64,000 nt of DNA from Actinocrispum wychmicini (GCF_004345645.1 NZ_SLWS01000001.1:460714-524713); one strand, 5' to 3'. Counted from the first letter of the stretch, positions 41,820-50,605 are shown. Translations and numbers: made by a program. Notes: generated by a model from the letters alone, not told the origin.

Positions 41820-43631
41820 TTATGCCTGGGCGAGGTCGGCGAACTTCGAGTAGTGCAGTTGGTGTGCCACGGTTACGGTCGCGGTTGGGCCGGCGCGGTG
41901 TTTTGCCAGGATCAGGTCTGCTTCGCCGGCGCGGGGATCGTCGCGTTCCCACGCGTCCGGCCGGTGGATCAGGACCACCATGTCGGCGTCCTGCTCAAGG
42001 CTTCCTGATTCGCGGAGGTCGGCGAGCATTGGGCGCTTGTCGGTTCGTTGTTCCGGGCCACGGTTCAGCTGGCTCATCGCGACCACCGGCACTTCGAGTT
42101 CCTTGGCCAACAGCTTGAGTTGGCGGGAGAACTCGGAGACTTCCTGCTGCCGGCTCTCCACCCGCTTGCCGGAGGTCATCAGCTGCATGTAGTCCAGCAC
42201 GATCAGTTTCAGGTCGTGCCGTTGCTTCAGCCGTCTTGCCTTGGCGCGGATCTCCATCATCGTCATGTTCGGTGAGTCGTCGATGAACAGTGGGGCCTCG
42301 CTGATCTCGCTCATCCGGCGGGCCAGCCGGGTCCAGTCGTCGTCGGTCATCCGGCCGCCGCGCATGTCCGCGAGCCGGATCTTGGCCTCGGCGGACAGCA
42401 TGCGCATCACGATCTCGGTGCGGCTCATCTCCAGCGAGAAGATCACGCTGGACATGCCGTGCCGGATGGAGCACGACCGGGCCCAGTCCAGCCCTAGCGT
42501 GGAGTTGTGGGTCGGCACCATCGAGCGGCCGGCCAGGTAGAGGTGGTCCACGTTGTCCACTTCAACGCACCTGACCGGCACGCCGGCCGTCCTGCGAACG
42601 TCCACAATGGAATGAACGCGCGGTTCGTCGGCGAGCACGGTGTGCGTCCGGCCGAGCTCCAGGGGTTGAGCGGCGGCGATGGCGGCGCCGGCGACCAGCT
42701 CGCCCGTTGTCCGGATGCCGTCGACTGTCGGCCATTGGTGCTGCTCGTCGGCGACGATCACGGTCCCGTCGGCGAACTTCACGTCGTAGCAGGGACGGCC
42801 GTGCATGACCTCGGTCGCCGCCACGACGTTCGTGGGTTTGCCGTCCGCGCCAAGCAGTTGGTCGCCGACGGCCACTTCGCCCATCGTGGTCCAGCCGGTC
42901 GGCGTGGGCAGCGGGGTGTCCAGCGCCAGCGCCTTGCCGACACCGGGACGGGCCGCGACGATGATCATCTGGCCGGGGTGCAGGCCGTTGGTGATCTCGT
43001 CGAAGTCCGCGAAACCGGTGGGGACGCCGAGGGACGACCCGCCGCGGGAGGCGATCGCGTCGATCTCGTCCATCGTGGGCTGGAGAAGCTCCTCCAGTGC
43101 CACGTAGTCCTCGGTGGTGCGGCGCTCGGTCACCTCGTAGATGGCGGACTGGGCGCGGTCGACGATCTCGTTGACGTCGCTGCCGTCCTGGCCGGAGTAG
43201 CCGAGCTGGACGATCCGGGTCCCGGCTTCGACCAGCCGGCGCAGGACCGCCTTCTCCGCGACGATCTCCGCGTAGTAGCCGGCGTTCGCGGCCGTCGGCA
43301 CGGTCGCGATGAGCGTGTGCAGATAGGGCGCGCCGCCGATCCGGCGGAGCTCCCCCCGGCGTTCCAGCTCCGCGGCCACGGTGATCGGGTCGGCGGGTTC
43401 ACCCCGGCTGTAGAGGTCGAGCACGCAGTCGTAGACGCTCTGGTGGGCCGGGCGGTAGAAGTCGCCGGGCCGCAGGACTTCGACCACGTCGGCGATCGCG
43501 TCCTTGGACAGCATCATCCCGCCGAGCACCGACTGCTCGGCCGGCAGGTCCTGGGGCGGCTGCTTGTCAAAACCCGGGCTGCCCCCGTTCGACATCTCCG
43601 GTGCCGTTCCCCGGTCATCGGTGAGCGCCAC
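41820..43631 (-). CDS. dnaB: Replicative DNA helicase, intein-containing
   Basis: A 603-residue precursor. Without the intein (residues 234-376) the helicase would have 460 residues, the normal DnaB length. The N-terminal domain (PPQDLPAEQSVLGGMMLSKDAI) contacts primase, and the RecA-like domain has Walker A split by the intein, RPGVGK | S-TLGLDWAR, a Walker B strand LKLIVLDYMQLM, and VAMSQLNRGPEQR and DADMVVLIHRPD. It unwinds DNA at the replication fork as a hexamer. The GTG start has AGGAGGGG eight bases before it. Since the intein interrupts the ATPase P-loop, helicase activity needs splicing. Downstream of a stretch with several DnaA boxes. Confidence 0.97.
   Translation of the reverse strand: MALTDDRGTAPEMSNGGSPGFDKQPPQDLPAEQSVLGGMMLSKDAIADVVEVLRPGDFYRPAHQSVYDCVLDLYSRGEPADPITVAAELERRGELRRIGGAPYLHTLIATVPTAANAGYYAEIVAEKAVLRRLVEAGTRIVQLGYSGQDGSDVNEIVDRAQSAIYEVTERRTTEDYVALEELLQPTMDEIDAIASRGGSSLGVPTGFADFDEITNGLHPGQMIIVAARPGVGKALALDTPLPTPTGWTTMGEVAVGDQLLGADGKPTNVVAATEVMHGRPCYDVKFADGTVIVADEQHQWPTVDGIRTTGELVAGAAIAAAQPLELGRTHTVLADEPRVHSIVDVRRTAGVPVRCVEVDNVDHLYLAGRSMVPTHNSTLGLDWARSCSIRHGMSSVIFSLEMSRTEIVMRMLSAEAKIRLADMRGGRMTDDDWTRLARRMSEISEAPLFIDDSPNMTMMEIRAKARRLKQRHDLKLIVLDYMQLMTSGKRVESRQQEVSEFSRQLKLLAKELEVPVVAMSQLNRGPEQRTDKRPMLADLRESGSLEQDADMVVLIHRPDAWERDDPRAGEADLILAKHRAGPTATVTVAHQLHYSKFADLAQA
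42504..42932 (-). other. DnaB mini-intein with class 3 features
   Basis: 143 residues (234-376 of the precursor) in frame within dnaB. They start with Ala (ALALDTPLPTPTGWTTMGEVAVGDQLLG, block A) and end with THN before the extein Ser. Block B contains GTVIVADEQHQWPTVDG, block F VRCVEVDNVDHLYLAG and block G MVPTHN. The first residue is Ala rather than Cys/Ser, and Trp (block B), Cys122 (block F) and Thr (block G) correspond to the WCT triad of class 3 inteins, in which the block F Cys starts splicing. No homing endonuclease domain, so it is a mini-intein. It removes itself from the P-loop of the helicase. Confidence 0.9.
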
Positions 43632-43778
43632 CGCGCAGCCCCTCCTCGCTCATATGTTCGAATCTACACCACGCATCTTATCGGCGTTCGATCATTCGTC
43701 GGGCAGCCGAACGGGGTGTGTCGCGATGGACCCTAGGGGCCGGCCGACCCGGCCATCAAATCCCGGTGTTGACCGATC

Positions 43779-44003
43779 TGTGGACAACCTGTGGACGGTT
43801 GACCCGAGCTGACCACAGGGCGCGGGCAACCTGTGGGCAACCTGGGGACAAGTCGCTGCGAACACGGCAAAACAGCAGGTCAGAGCCTGTGTGCCTGGTG
43901 TGGAAAAGGTCGTGGAAAATCTCTCGGCGTGTCGCTCGAAAACCACGCTTCGGCGTGTCGGAAACGCCGGTTCACCCCATCGTGGGCACCAGCCTGTGGA
44001 TAA
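43779..44003. promoter_or_regulatory. Cluster of DnaA boxes between dnaB and rplI
   Basis: TGTGGACAA (43779-43787; TTGTCCACA on the other strand) and TGTGGATAA (43995-44003; TTATCCACA) are perfect DnaA boxes. TGTGGGCAA (43832-43840) and TGGGGACAA (43843-43851) each differ at one position and TGTGGACGG (43790-43798) at two. All point the same way. The 430 bp between dnaB and rplI otherwise contains no gene. It may be a DnaA-binding control region for dnaB or a DnaA titration site. Origin function is not supported because dnaA and dnaN are absent. Confidence 0.6.
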
Positions 44004-44020
44004 CTCACGTGGGTACACGA

Positions 44021-44050
44021 AACACCCTCCCGGAGGCCCGGGAGGGTGTT
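44021..44050 (-). terminator. Terminator of the rpsF-ssb-rpsR-rplI operon
   Basis: AACACCCTCCCG (44021-44032) pairs perfectly with CGGGAGGGTGTT (44039-44050) around a 6-base loop, starting 11 bases after the rplI stop on the minus strand and followed there by TTCGTG. A 12-bp GC-rich stem in this place is a good intrinsic terminator. Confidence 0.88.
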
Positions 44051-44061
44051 CGGTGATCAGT

Positions 44062-44517
44062 TCAGCCGGCCGCGCTGACGTCCAGGCGGACCGCCACGGT
44101 CACGTCCGGGTGCAGCCGGACGCTGGCGGTGTGCTTGCCGACGTTCTTGATGTGCCCGGCCAGTTCGACGGTCCGCTTGTCGAGCTGCGGACCACCGGCG
44201 GACTTGATCGCGGCCACGATGTCGGCCGTGGTGACCGACCCGAACAGCTTGCCGGAACCAGCGGCCGCCTTGGCCCTCAGCGTGACCGCGCCAAGGCCTT
44301 CGAGGATGCCCTTGATCTCCTTGGCGTGGTCCAGGTCGCGAACCCGGCGGGCGTCCTGTGCGCGCCGGATCGTCCGGACGTTCTTCTCCGCGCCCTTGGT
44401 CGACAGGATCGCCAGGCCACGCGGCAGCAGGTAGTTGCGACCGTAGCCGTCCTTGACCTCGACGACGTCGCCGGGGCCACCGAGACCGCTCACGTCCGTG
44501 GTGAGAATCAGCTTCAT
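44062..44517 (-). CDS. rplI: 50S ribosomal protein L9
   Basis: A 151-residue ribosomal protein that binds 23S rRNA at the base of the L1 stalk. The N-terminal domain has [36 protein letters not shown], a typical L9 signature, followed by the long connecting helix and the C-terminal domain with [16 protein letters not shown]. The ATG at 44517 is preceded by GGAG at 8 bases. It is the last gene of the rpsF-ssb-rpsR-rplI operon, and a terminator follows. Confidence 0.98.
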   Translation of the reverse strand: MKLILTTDVSGLGGPGDVVEVKDGYGRNYLLPRGLAILSTKGAEKNVRTIRRAQDARRVRDLDHAKEIKGILEGLGAVTLRAKAAAGSGKLFGSVTTADIVAAIKSAGGPQLDKRTVELAGHIKNVGKHTASVRLHPDVTVAVRLDVSAAG

Positions 44518-44531
44518 CTCTCCGACTCCGA

Positions 44532-44774
44532 TCAGCGCGCGGTCGAGGTGTAGGGCAGCAGCGCCATTTCCCGAGCGTTCTTCACCGCGATGGCGACGTC
44601 CCGCTGGTGCTGGCTGCAGTTGCCGGTCACCCGACGGGCCCGGATCTTGCCGCGGTCGGAGATGAACTTCCGCAGCAGCGCGGTGTCCTTGTAGTCGATC
44701 AGGGTGTCCACGGCGTCCTTCTTGCAGAACGCGCAGACCTTCTTCTTGGGCTTGCGAATGGGTGGCTTGGCCAC
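44532..44774 (-). CDS. rpsR: 30S ribosomal protein S18, cysteine-containing form
   Basis: An 80-residue ribosomal protein that pairs with S6 on the platform of the small subunit. CAFCKKD and GNCSQHQRD supply the Cys and His residues of a zinc site, so this is the C+ form; a zinc-free paralogue is often encoded elsewhere in actinobacteria. [16 protein letters not shown] and ARRVTGNC are the S18 core. GTG start with AGGAG six bases upstream. Between ssb and rplI in the conserved operon. Confidence 0.97.
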   Translation of the reverse strand: MAKPPIRKPKKKVCAFCKKDAVDTLIDYKDTALLRKFISDRGKIRARRVTGNCSQHQRDVAIAVKNAREMALLPYTSTAR

Positions 44775-44811
44775 AGGTGTACTCCTGAAAAGTCAAAAAG
44801 TCCGGGGAAGA

Positions 44812-45342
44812 TCAGAACGGCGGTTCGTCGGAGAACCCGCCACCACCGCCACCGCCGGCGGGCGGTGCCGAGCCCCACGGGTCGTCGGCCGGCGCGGACT
44901 GACGGTTCCCGCCGCCACCGCCGCCACCGGAGCCGTTCCCGCCGCCTCCGCTGTAGCCGCCACCCTCGCCAGATCCCCGGCTCACCCGGTTGACCTTGGC
45001 CGTGGCGTACCGCAGCGACGGGCCGACCTCGTCGACCTCAAGCTCGATCACGGTGCGCTTCTCGCCCTCGCGGGTGTCGTACGACCGCTGCTTGAGCCGG
45101 CCGGACACGATCACGCGCGCGCCGCGGGTCAGCGACTCGGCCACGTTCTCCGCGGCCTGACGCCAGATGCTGCACCGCATGAACAGCGCCTCGCCGTCCT
45201 TCCACTCGCCGGACTGGCGGTCGAAGGTGCGCGGTGTCGAGGCCACCGTGAAGCTGGCCACGGCCGCGCCGGACGACGTGAACCGCAGCTCAGGGTCGGC
45301 GGTCAGGTTGCCGACCACCGTGATCGTCGTGTCGCCTGCCAT
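44812..45342 (-). CDS. ssb: Single-stranded DNA-binding protein
   Basis: A 176-residue protein. OB fold in residues 1-112 with [31 protein letters not shown] and [33 protein letters not shown] Gly-rich flexible linker follows (runs of up to nine Gly) and the acidic tip SDEPPF binds partner proteins. It protects single strands during replication and repair. Located between rpsF and rpsR as in most actinobacteria. Confidence 0.97.
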   Translation of the reverse strand: MAGDTTITVVGNLTADPELRFTSSGAAVASFTVASTPRTFDRQSGEWKDGEALFMRCSIWRQAAENVAESLTRGARVIVSGRLKQRSYDTREGEKRTVIELEVDEVGPSLRYATAKVNRVSRGSGEGGGYSGGGGNGSGGGGGGGNRQSAPADDPWGSAPPAGGGGGGGFSDEPPF

Positions 45343-45369
45343 TTCGGGCTCTCCTTGGCTTCGCTTGGA

Positions 45370-45678
45370 TCAGACGCGCGCGGCCGGGCGCTTGTCGACG
45401 CGACGCAGCACCTTGGTGCGCAGGATCGTCTCGGACAGCGACAGCTGCCGGTCCAGTTCCTTGACGGCGTCGGGCTCGGCGTTGACGTCGAGCACCGCGT
45501 AGATGCCCTCGGCGTGCTTGTTGATCTCGAACGAGAGCCGGCGCTTGCCCCAGACCTCGACCTTCTCAACCGAGCCGCCTGAGGTGCGGATCACGTTGAG
45601 GAAGTTCTCCAGCGACGGCTGCACATTGCGTTCGTCCGTGCTGGGATCGAGGATGATCATTACCTCGTAATGACGCAT
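45370..45678 (-). CDS. rpsF: 30S ribosomal protein S6
   Basis: A 102-residue ribosomal protein starting [12 protein letters not shown], with [22 protein letters not shown] and the C-terminal ILRTKVLR. It binds S18 on the 30S platform. The ATG at 45678 is the universal start; AGGAGG lies 12 bases upstream, rather far, and a GTG at 45687 is only three bases from it. A hairpin in the leader covers the SD and may autoregulate the operon. First gene of the rpsF-ssb-rpsR-rplI operon. Confidence 0.97.
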   Translation of the reverse strand: MRHYEVMIILDPSTDERNVQPSLENFLNVIRTSGGSVEKVEVWGKRRLSFEINKHAEGIYAVLDVNAEPDAVKELDRQLSLSETILRTKVLRRVDKRPAARV

Positions 45679-45680
45679 GA

Positions 45681-45736
45681 AGACCACTCACCTCCTGTGG
45701 ACTGGCGGCCATGGTCTCTCCATGGCAGGAGGGTCT
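45681..45736 (-). promoter_or_regulatory. rpsF leader hairpin, candidate S6:S18-binding element
   Basis: On the minus strand AGACCCTCCTG (from 45736 down to 45726) can pair with CAGGAGG...GGTCT (45697-45691 and 45685-45681), hiding the rpsF Shine-Dalgarno sequence. Inside lies a second perfect dyad, CCATGG-AGAGA-CCATGG (45709-45725), and an unpaired GCCGCC stretch. rpsF leaders that bind the S6:S18 complex sequester the SD and have a conserved CCG-containing bulge; this fits in outline, but the covariation needed to be sure cannot be seen here. Confidence 0.4.
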
Positions 45737-45788
45737 ACGGCCAATCAGCCTACATGACGCCGTTCCGAGTCGGCCGCGCCGGTCGGCT

Positions 45789-46802
45789 TCAGGCGGAGCG
45801 AGGAGCGTCGAACATCGGCTTGCGCAGGACCCAGGTCCGGACGAGTGCGGCGGTCACACCGGACAGCGCCAGCACGGCCAGCAGCACGGAGATGTCGATG
45901 TCGCGACGCCCTTGCGGGCCGCCGAGGGACTCCGCGTGCCCGGCGGCCTGCACGCCGTCGGCGGGTGGGTTGTCGGTGCCGAGGATGCCGAACTGCGGGC
46001 TGTAGTTGGGCACGTTGCCGCCGTACCGGACGCCGGGCGACGGGGCGTACAGCCCGGCCTGGGCGAACGGGATCGAGCTGTAGTCCGTCATCGGTGCCCG
46101 GCCGTAGTCGCCCCAGCCCCAGCCGTTGAGCGGGGACGGTGCGCCACCGATCACCGGGAAGTTGGCGCCGGGAGGGATCCCGCCGCCGTCGCTGCTGCCG
46201 GGGGTGCCACTGCCGGGGATGGTGCCGGGCTTGCCGGGTTGCTGGCCGCCGGGCTTGCCGGGGGCGGGCTGGCCGCCGCCGGGCATCAGGCCGCGTTCGA
46301 CTTTGTTGGCCTGGTCGGCCATTGCGGCGCTGCCGTCCTGGACCACCGCGCCGATGGTGTTCGCGGCCTGCACGGTGACCCCGCACATGCCGGCGAAGAC
46401 GCTCTGTACGCCCTGGGCCACGGCACTGATGATCGGGCCGAGCAACGGGATCTTGTTGAGCTGGCCGATCACCGCGTTGGCGATCTGCCCGGCGGTGATG
46501 AAGCCGGTGCCGGTGGGGATCGCGCCGATCGGGATCGGCGGCAGCTTGGCCAGGGTGCCGCGGACGGTCGGGGTGATCAGGTTCAACGGGTCGAGTGCCC
46601 GGACGACGTTCACCACCGGCTCAAGGACGGCCGCGGGCTGCAGTTGGATCGGCGTGCCCGGCGCGCCCTGGATCGTGGCCGCGCAGCTGCCGACGACAAG
46701 TGGGGTGGAGGCCGCGGCTGTACTCCCGCCCAGCACGCTGCTCGTCGCGACGACGAACGCCACCGCGAAAGCGGCGGCCAGCCTGCGAGCGAGCCGTTGC
46801 AT
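45789..46802 (-). CDS. Secreted Pro/Gly-rich protein with C-terminal membrane anchor
   Basis: A 337-residue exported protein. The signal peptide ends near AAAS (about residue 32). A conserved-looking domain covers about 33-165 (VVGSCAATIQGAPGTPIQLQPAAVLEPVVNVVRALDPLNLI to MCGVTVQ), with a pair of cysteines (SCAA and MCGV) that may form a disulfide. A Pro/Gly-rich linker with GQQPGKPGTIPGSGTPG follows, then a TM helix near the end (DISVLLAVLALSGVTAALV) and a basic tail. GGAGG precedes the ATG. Same strand as, and 110 bp upstream of, the rpsF operon. The opposite neighbour nfo is divergent. I do not recognise a functional family. Confidence 0.7.
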   Translation of the reverse strand: MQRLARRLAAAFAVAFVVATSSVLGGSTAAASTPLVVGSCAATIQGAPGTPIQLQPAAVLEPVVNVVRALDPLNLITPTVRGTLAKLPPIPIGAIPTGTGFITAGQIANAVIGQLNKIPLLGPIISAVAQGVQSVFAGMCGVTVQAANTIGAVVQDGSAAMADQANKVERGLMPGGGQPAPGKPGGQQPGKPGTIPGSGTPGSSDGGGIPPGANFPVIGGAPSPLNGWGWGDYGRAPMTDYSSIPFAQAGLYAPSPGVRYGGNVPNYSPQFGILGTDNPPADGVQAAGHAESLGGPQGRRDIDISVLLAVLALSGVTAALVRTWVLRKPMFDAPRSA

Positions 46803-46988
46803 TCCTCTGACCTCCGTCTTACCGGCCGGTAGCCTCTACGGGATTGAACGACCCTACGCGTCTGTGGTGACGTCAACCACCCCGAATCACCCGCCACATC
46901 ATCGAATATTCCGCCAGGTGGAGTAGTGCCGGCCGCTCGGCCGTACCACCGGGCTCGTCGTCGTACCCGCCGACTAGGCTCGCTGGTC

Positions 46989-47759
46989 ATGCGCATAGGT
47001 GCCCACGTCCGCGACGACGACCCGCTCGGCGCCGCGGTTGAGCGGGGCGCCGAGGCCGTGCAGTTCTTCCTTGGCGACCCGCAGTCCTGGAAGAAGCCGG
47101 CCCCCCACCCGCAGACCGAGCAGCTGCTGGCCACCGAGCTGGACGTATACGTCCACTCCCCTTACCCGGTCAACCTGGCCTCGATGAACAACCGGATCCG
47201 GATCCCGTCCCGCAAGACCGTCACGCAGCACGCCGAGGGCGCGGCCGCGGTCGGCGCCAAGGGCCTGATCGTGCACGGCGGCCATGTCACCAAGGGCGAG
47301 GATCCGGCCGAAGGGATCGCCAACTGGCGGAAGTTCTTCGAACGCCAGGCCGCGGACGGCGGCTTCCCGCTGCCGATCCTGATCGAGAACACCGCGGGCG
47401 GGGACAACGCGATGGCCCGGCGCCTGGAGATGCTGGCCCGGCTGTGGGACGCGGTCGGCGAGTTCGGCGCGGGTTTCTGCCTGGACACGTGCCACGCCTT
47501 CGCGGCCGGTGAGGAGCTGGTCGACATCGTCGACCGGGTCAAGGCTGTGACCGGCCGGATCGACCTGGTGCACCTGAACAACTCGCGGGACGAGTTCGGC
47601 TCGTCCCGCGACCGGCACGCCAACATCAAAGCTGGCACGATCGAACCCGAGGTTCTCGCCGCGGTGGTGGCCGCCGCGGGGGCCACCGTGGTGGTCGAGA
47701 CGCCGGCTGACGGCCAGGCGGAGGACATCGCCTTCCTGCGCCAGGCGCTCGGAAGGTGA
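46989..47759 (+). CDS. nfo: Deoxyribonuclease IV (AP endonuclease)
   Basis: A 256-residue TIM-barrel zinc enzyme that cuts the backbone at abasic sites in base excision repair. Metal and catalytic segments occur in order: MRIGAHV, VHSPYPVNLAS, IVHGGHV, ILIENTAGG, GFCLDTCHAF, LVHLNNSRDEFGSSRDRHANI and VVVETPA. Length is near the typical 250-280. The ATG at 46989 starts the conserved MRIGAH; the frame opens earlier but without homology. 7 bp before the GT87-like gene, so the two may be co-transcribed. Confidence 0.95.
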   Translation: MRIGAHVRDDDPLGAAVERGAEAVQFFLGDPQSWKKPAPHPQTEQLLATELDVYVHSPYPVNLASMNNRIRIPSRKTVTQHAEGAAAVGAKGLIVHGGHVTKGEDPAEGIANWRKFFERQAADGGFPLPILIENTAGGDNAMARRLEMLARLWDAVGEFGAGFCLDTCHAFAAGEELVDIVDRVKAVTGRIDLVHLNNSRDEFGSSRDRHANIKAGTIEPEVLAAVVAAAGATVVVETPADGQAEDIAFLRQALGR

Positions 47760-47765
47760 CATGCG

Positions 47766-49241
47766 GTGTCTCCAGGAGAGCGGCTTGGTGCCGTGACAAT
47801 GGCAGGGGAGGCGGAGAGCTCGGTGGCGCGGGAGACCGGGGAGCCCGCGCGGGACGCTGTGCGCACCGCCCGGGTGCTCAGGTTCGGCCGGGTCGGCCTG
47901 GCCGCCATGGTGCTGCTCTGCGGGATCACCCTGCTGCTCGGGTTCGCCAACAAGAACCGGTGCACCGGCCCGGAGTTCGACAGTCTGGGCCGTAGCGCGC
48001 CGCAGCCCACCGAACGGGCGCGTGCGGACGCCTGCTACTCCGACATCCAGTACCTGTGGGTCGGCCGGGACATCGACAAGCACGTCTTCCCGTACATGCA
48101 CGGCTCGATCGACGCCAAGGGCGACCTTGAGGGCGGTACGGTCGAGTACCCGGTGCTGACCGGTGTGCTGATCTGGCTGGGCGCGCTGTTCGCGCACAAC
48201 GACGCTGGTTTCCTGCTCGGCTCGGCGATCCTGATGGCGCCGTTCGGGCTGCTCACCGCGTGGCTGCTCGGCCGGATGGCGAGGTGGCGGACGCTGCTGT
48301 GGGCGATCGGTCCGCCGCTGGTGCTGTACGCGTTCCACAACTGGGACCTGCCGGTGGTCCTCTCCGCGGTCGCCGCTGTGTACGTTGTACACAGGGGGTG
48401 GGGCCGGCTGGGCGCGGACCGCCCGCTGGTCGATCGCGCCACCTTCTCGGCCGTGCTGCTGGGCATCGGCTTCACGCTCAAGCTCTATCCCGCGGCGTTC
48501 GTCCTGCCGCTGATGCTGTACGTGCTGACCGGCGGCCGCGACGGCATGGAACTGCCCAAGGGCAAGAGATACGACGTGTACGGCGCGCTCAAGGTCGCGT
48601 TGGTCGCGTTGGTCACCGCGGTCCTGATCAACCTGCCGTTCGCGGTGTTCGGCTTCGAAGGCTGGAAGGCGTCGTTCACGTTCCAGGGGCTGCGCAAGGC
48701 CGACATCACCACGAACTCGATCTGGTTCTGGGCGTTCCGGCCGGACTCCGAGCCGAAGAACGCGGCCTTCCAGGACGTGGTGAGCCTCTGGTCGCCGATC
48801 CTGGTGCTCGCGTCGTTCGCGCTCGCGCTGTACCTGGGCTGGCGCCGCTTCAAGCGTGAGGGCACGTATCCGTGGATCGCCGTGTCGGCCGCGATGCTGT
48901 GCGGGTTCCTGTTGCTGCACAAGGTCCACTCCCCGCAGTACACGCTGTGGCTGGTGCCGATGCTGGTGCTGATGCGGGTGCACATCGGCTGGTCGATCGC
49001 GTACTTCATCGCCGACTTCTGTATGGGGACCGGGATCTTCCTCTGGTACCACGCGATCGACGTGGGCAAGGGGATGACGATCTACGACGGGTTCACCGCG
49101 CAGATGGTGATGATCGGCGTGTGGGGCCGGGCCGCGTTGCTGGTCGGCCTGTTCTTCGCGTTCCTCAACGCCAAGTCCACTGTGGACGATCCGGTGCCGG
49201 AGAGCTTCCTGCCCAAGGGCTACCGGCCGGCCACGGCGTAG
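47766..49241 (+). CDS. GT87-like polytopic membrane glycosyltransferase
   Basis: A 491-residue protein with about 10-11 transmembrane helices, related to GT87 (DUF2029) mannosyltransferases that use polyprenyl-phosphate-mannose. After the first TM (about 38-60) a long outer loop contains CYSDIQYLWVGRDIDKHVFPYMHG and VEYPVLTGVLIWLGALFA; later FTLKLYPAAFVLPLM and LLHKVHSPQYTLWLVPML match the family. The gene at 54245 has the same core blocks (YMEYPVLAGLFQW, TKFYPLFLL, KVWSPQYSLWLVPL), so the two are paralogues. GTG at 47766, or ATG at 47799. Probably extends a cell-wall glycan. Confidence 0.85.
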   Translation: MSPGERLGAVTMAGEAESSVARETGEPARDAVRTARVLRFGRVGLAAMVLLCGITLLLGFANKNRCTGPEFDSLGRSAPQPTERARADACYSDIQYLWVGRDIDKHVFPYMHGSIDAKGDLEGGTVEYPVLTGVLIWLGALFAHNDAGFLLGSAILMAPFGLLTAWLLGRMARWRTLLWAIGPPLVLYAFHNWDLPVVLSAVAAVYVVHRGWGRLGADRPLVDRATFSAVLLGIGFTLKLYPAAFVLPLMLYVLTGGRDGMELPKGKRYDVYGALKVALVALVTAVLINLPFAVFGFEGWKASFTFQGLRKADITTNSIWFWAFRPDSEPKNAAFQDVVSLWSPILVLASFALALYLGWRRFKREGTYPWIAVSAAMLCGFLLLHKVHSPQYTLWLVPMLVLMRVHIGWSIAYFIADFCMGTGIFLWYHAIDVGKGMTIYDGFTAQMVMIGVWGRAALLVGLFFAFLNAKSTVDDPVPESFLPKGYRPATA

Positions 49242-49337
49242 CGCTCACGCTGAGTCAGGGCGTTTGTCCTGGCCGCCCGCCGTTTGTCAGCCGAACGGCG
49301 GTGGTCGGAAAATCACCGTGCGTAGCACGGTGACTCC

Positions 49338-50600
49338 ATGAGGCGACTGCTTGCTCTCGGCGCGGTGAGCGCGTTCGCGTTGGGCCTGGTGGCGATACCC
49401 GGCTCAGGTGACATCCTCCGGCCGCTGGCGACACCCGGCGGCTGGGTCGGTACGTGGGCGGCGGCACCGGCCGCCGGTGTGGCCGGAACCGACAACGGTT
49501 ACCCGAACTTCTCCATCCGCAACGTCGTGCACAGCAGTGTCGGCGGCGCGTCGGTGCGGGTCCGCCTGTCCAACGCGTTCGGCGCGAAGCCGGTGACGTT
49601 CGGGCACGTCACCGTCGCCGTGAACGCGCAGGCCAACACGCCGCGCGCGGTCGCCGGCAGTGTGCGCGACCTGACGTTCGGCGGCTCGGCGACCACCACC
49701 GTCCCTGCCGGGGCGGACGTCCTGAGTGACCCGGTGTCCCTGCGGGTGCCCGACGACTCCGACCTCCTTGTCACCACGTACGTCCCGACACCGTCCGGCC
49801 CGGTCACGTACCACCCGACGGCGCTGCAGACCTCGTTCTTCACCCGCGACGGCGACTTCGCGGCTGAGGAGTCCGGCGCGTCGTTCACCGAGCAGACCTT
49901 CGTCTGGCACTACGTCACCGGTGTGGACGTGCGCGGCTCGACCGCGTCCGGCTCGGTGGCGACCCTCGGTGACTCCATCACCGACGGCGTCGGCTCCACC
50001 GCGGGTGCCGACCACCGCTGGCCGGACTTCCTTGCCGACCGCCTACTGGCCGGTATCGATGCGCCCTCGGCGGGGAAAAGCACCTCGGGCGGTCCTCGCC
50101 GGCTCGGCGTGGTGAACGCCGGCATCGGCGCCAACCGCCTGCTGCTGGACGTGCCCGGCTCCGGCGCCGGCCGCAACGCGCTGGCCCGTCTCGACCACGA
50201 CGTGCTGAGCCTGGGCACCGTGCAGACCCTGATCGTGCTGGAGGGCATCAACGACATCCAGCAGGATCCGCACCAGACCGACCCGGCCCAGATCATCGCG
50301 GCCCACCGCCAGATCATCGCCCAGGCACACGCCCGCGGCCTCCGGGTCATCGGCGCCACCCTCACACCGTTCAAGGGCTGGCGGGTCTACGACCAGACCT
50401 TGGAGAACACCCGTCTCGCGGTCAACGACTTCATCCGCACCAGCGGCGCCTTCGACGGCGTCGCCGACTTCGACGCGGCCATCCGCGACCCGCAGGACCC
50501 GCTGCGGATGCTGCCCGCCTACGACTCCGGTGACCACCTGCACCCTGGTGACGCCGGCTATCGGGCTATGGCCGCAGCGGTGAACCTGGCCCAGCTCTGA
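49338..50600 (+). CDS. Secreted SGNH/GDSL hydrolase
   Basis: A 420-residue exported esterase or lipase. A signal peptide (MRRLLALGAVSAFALGLVAIP) is followed by a beta-rich N-terminal domain (WVGTWAAAPA, SSVGGASVRVRLSNAFGAKPVTFGHVTVA) and the SGNH core: block I LGDSITDGVGST with the nucleophile Ser, block II GIGANRL, block III EGINDIQ and block V DHLHPGDAGYRAM with the catalytic Asp and His. This two-domain form is common in actinomycetes. It acts on ester bonds outside the cell. A terminator follows. Confidence 0.93.
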   Translation: MRRLLALGAVSAFALGLVAIPGSGDILRPLATPGGWVGTWAAAPAAGVAGTDNGYPNFSIRNVVHSSVGGASVRVRLSNAFGAKPVTFGHVTVAVNAQANTPRAVAGSVRDLTFGGSATTTVPAGADVLSDPVSLRVPDDSDLLVTTYVPTPSGPVTYHPTALQTSFFTRDGDFAAEESGASFTEQTFVWHYVTGVDVRGSTASGSVATLGDSITDGVGSTAGADHRWPDFLADRLLAGIDAPSAGKSTSGGPRRLGVVNAGIGANRLLLDVPGSGAGRNALARLDHDVLSLGTVQTLIVLEGINDIQQDPHQTDPAQIIAAHRQIIAQAHARGLRVIGATLTPFKGWRVYDQTLENTRLAVNDFIRTSGAFDGVADFDAAIRDPQDPLRMLPAYDSGDHLHPGDAGYRAMAAAVNLAQL

Positions 50601-50605
50601 GGTGG

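Noticed and set aside
41820..43631. dnaB as a disrupted pseudogene
   Set aside because: The insert keeps the frame, has complete splicing motifs and lies exactly at a known intein site.
43632..44061. Chromosomal origin of replication
   Set aside because: DnaA boxes are present, but dnaA, dnaN and an obvious AT-rich unwinding region are absent; recorded only as a DnaA-box cluster.
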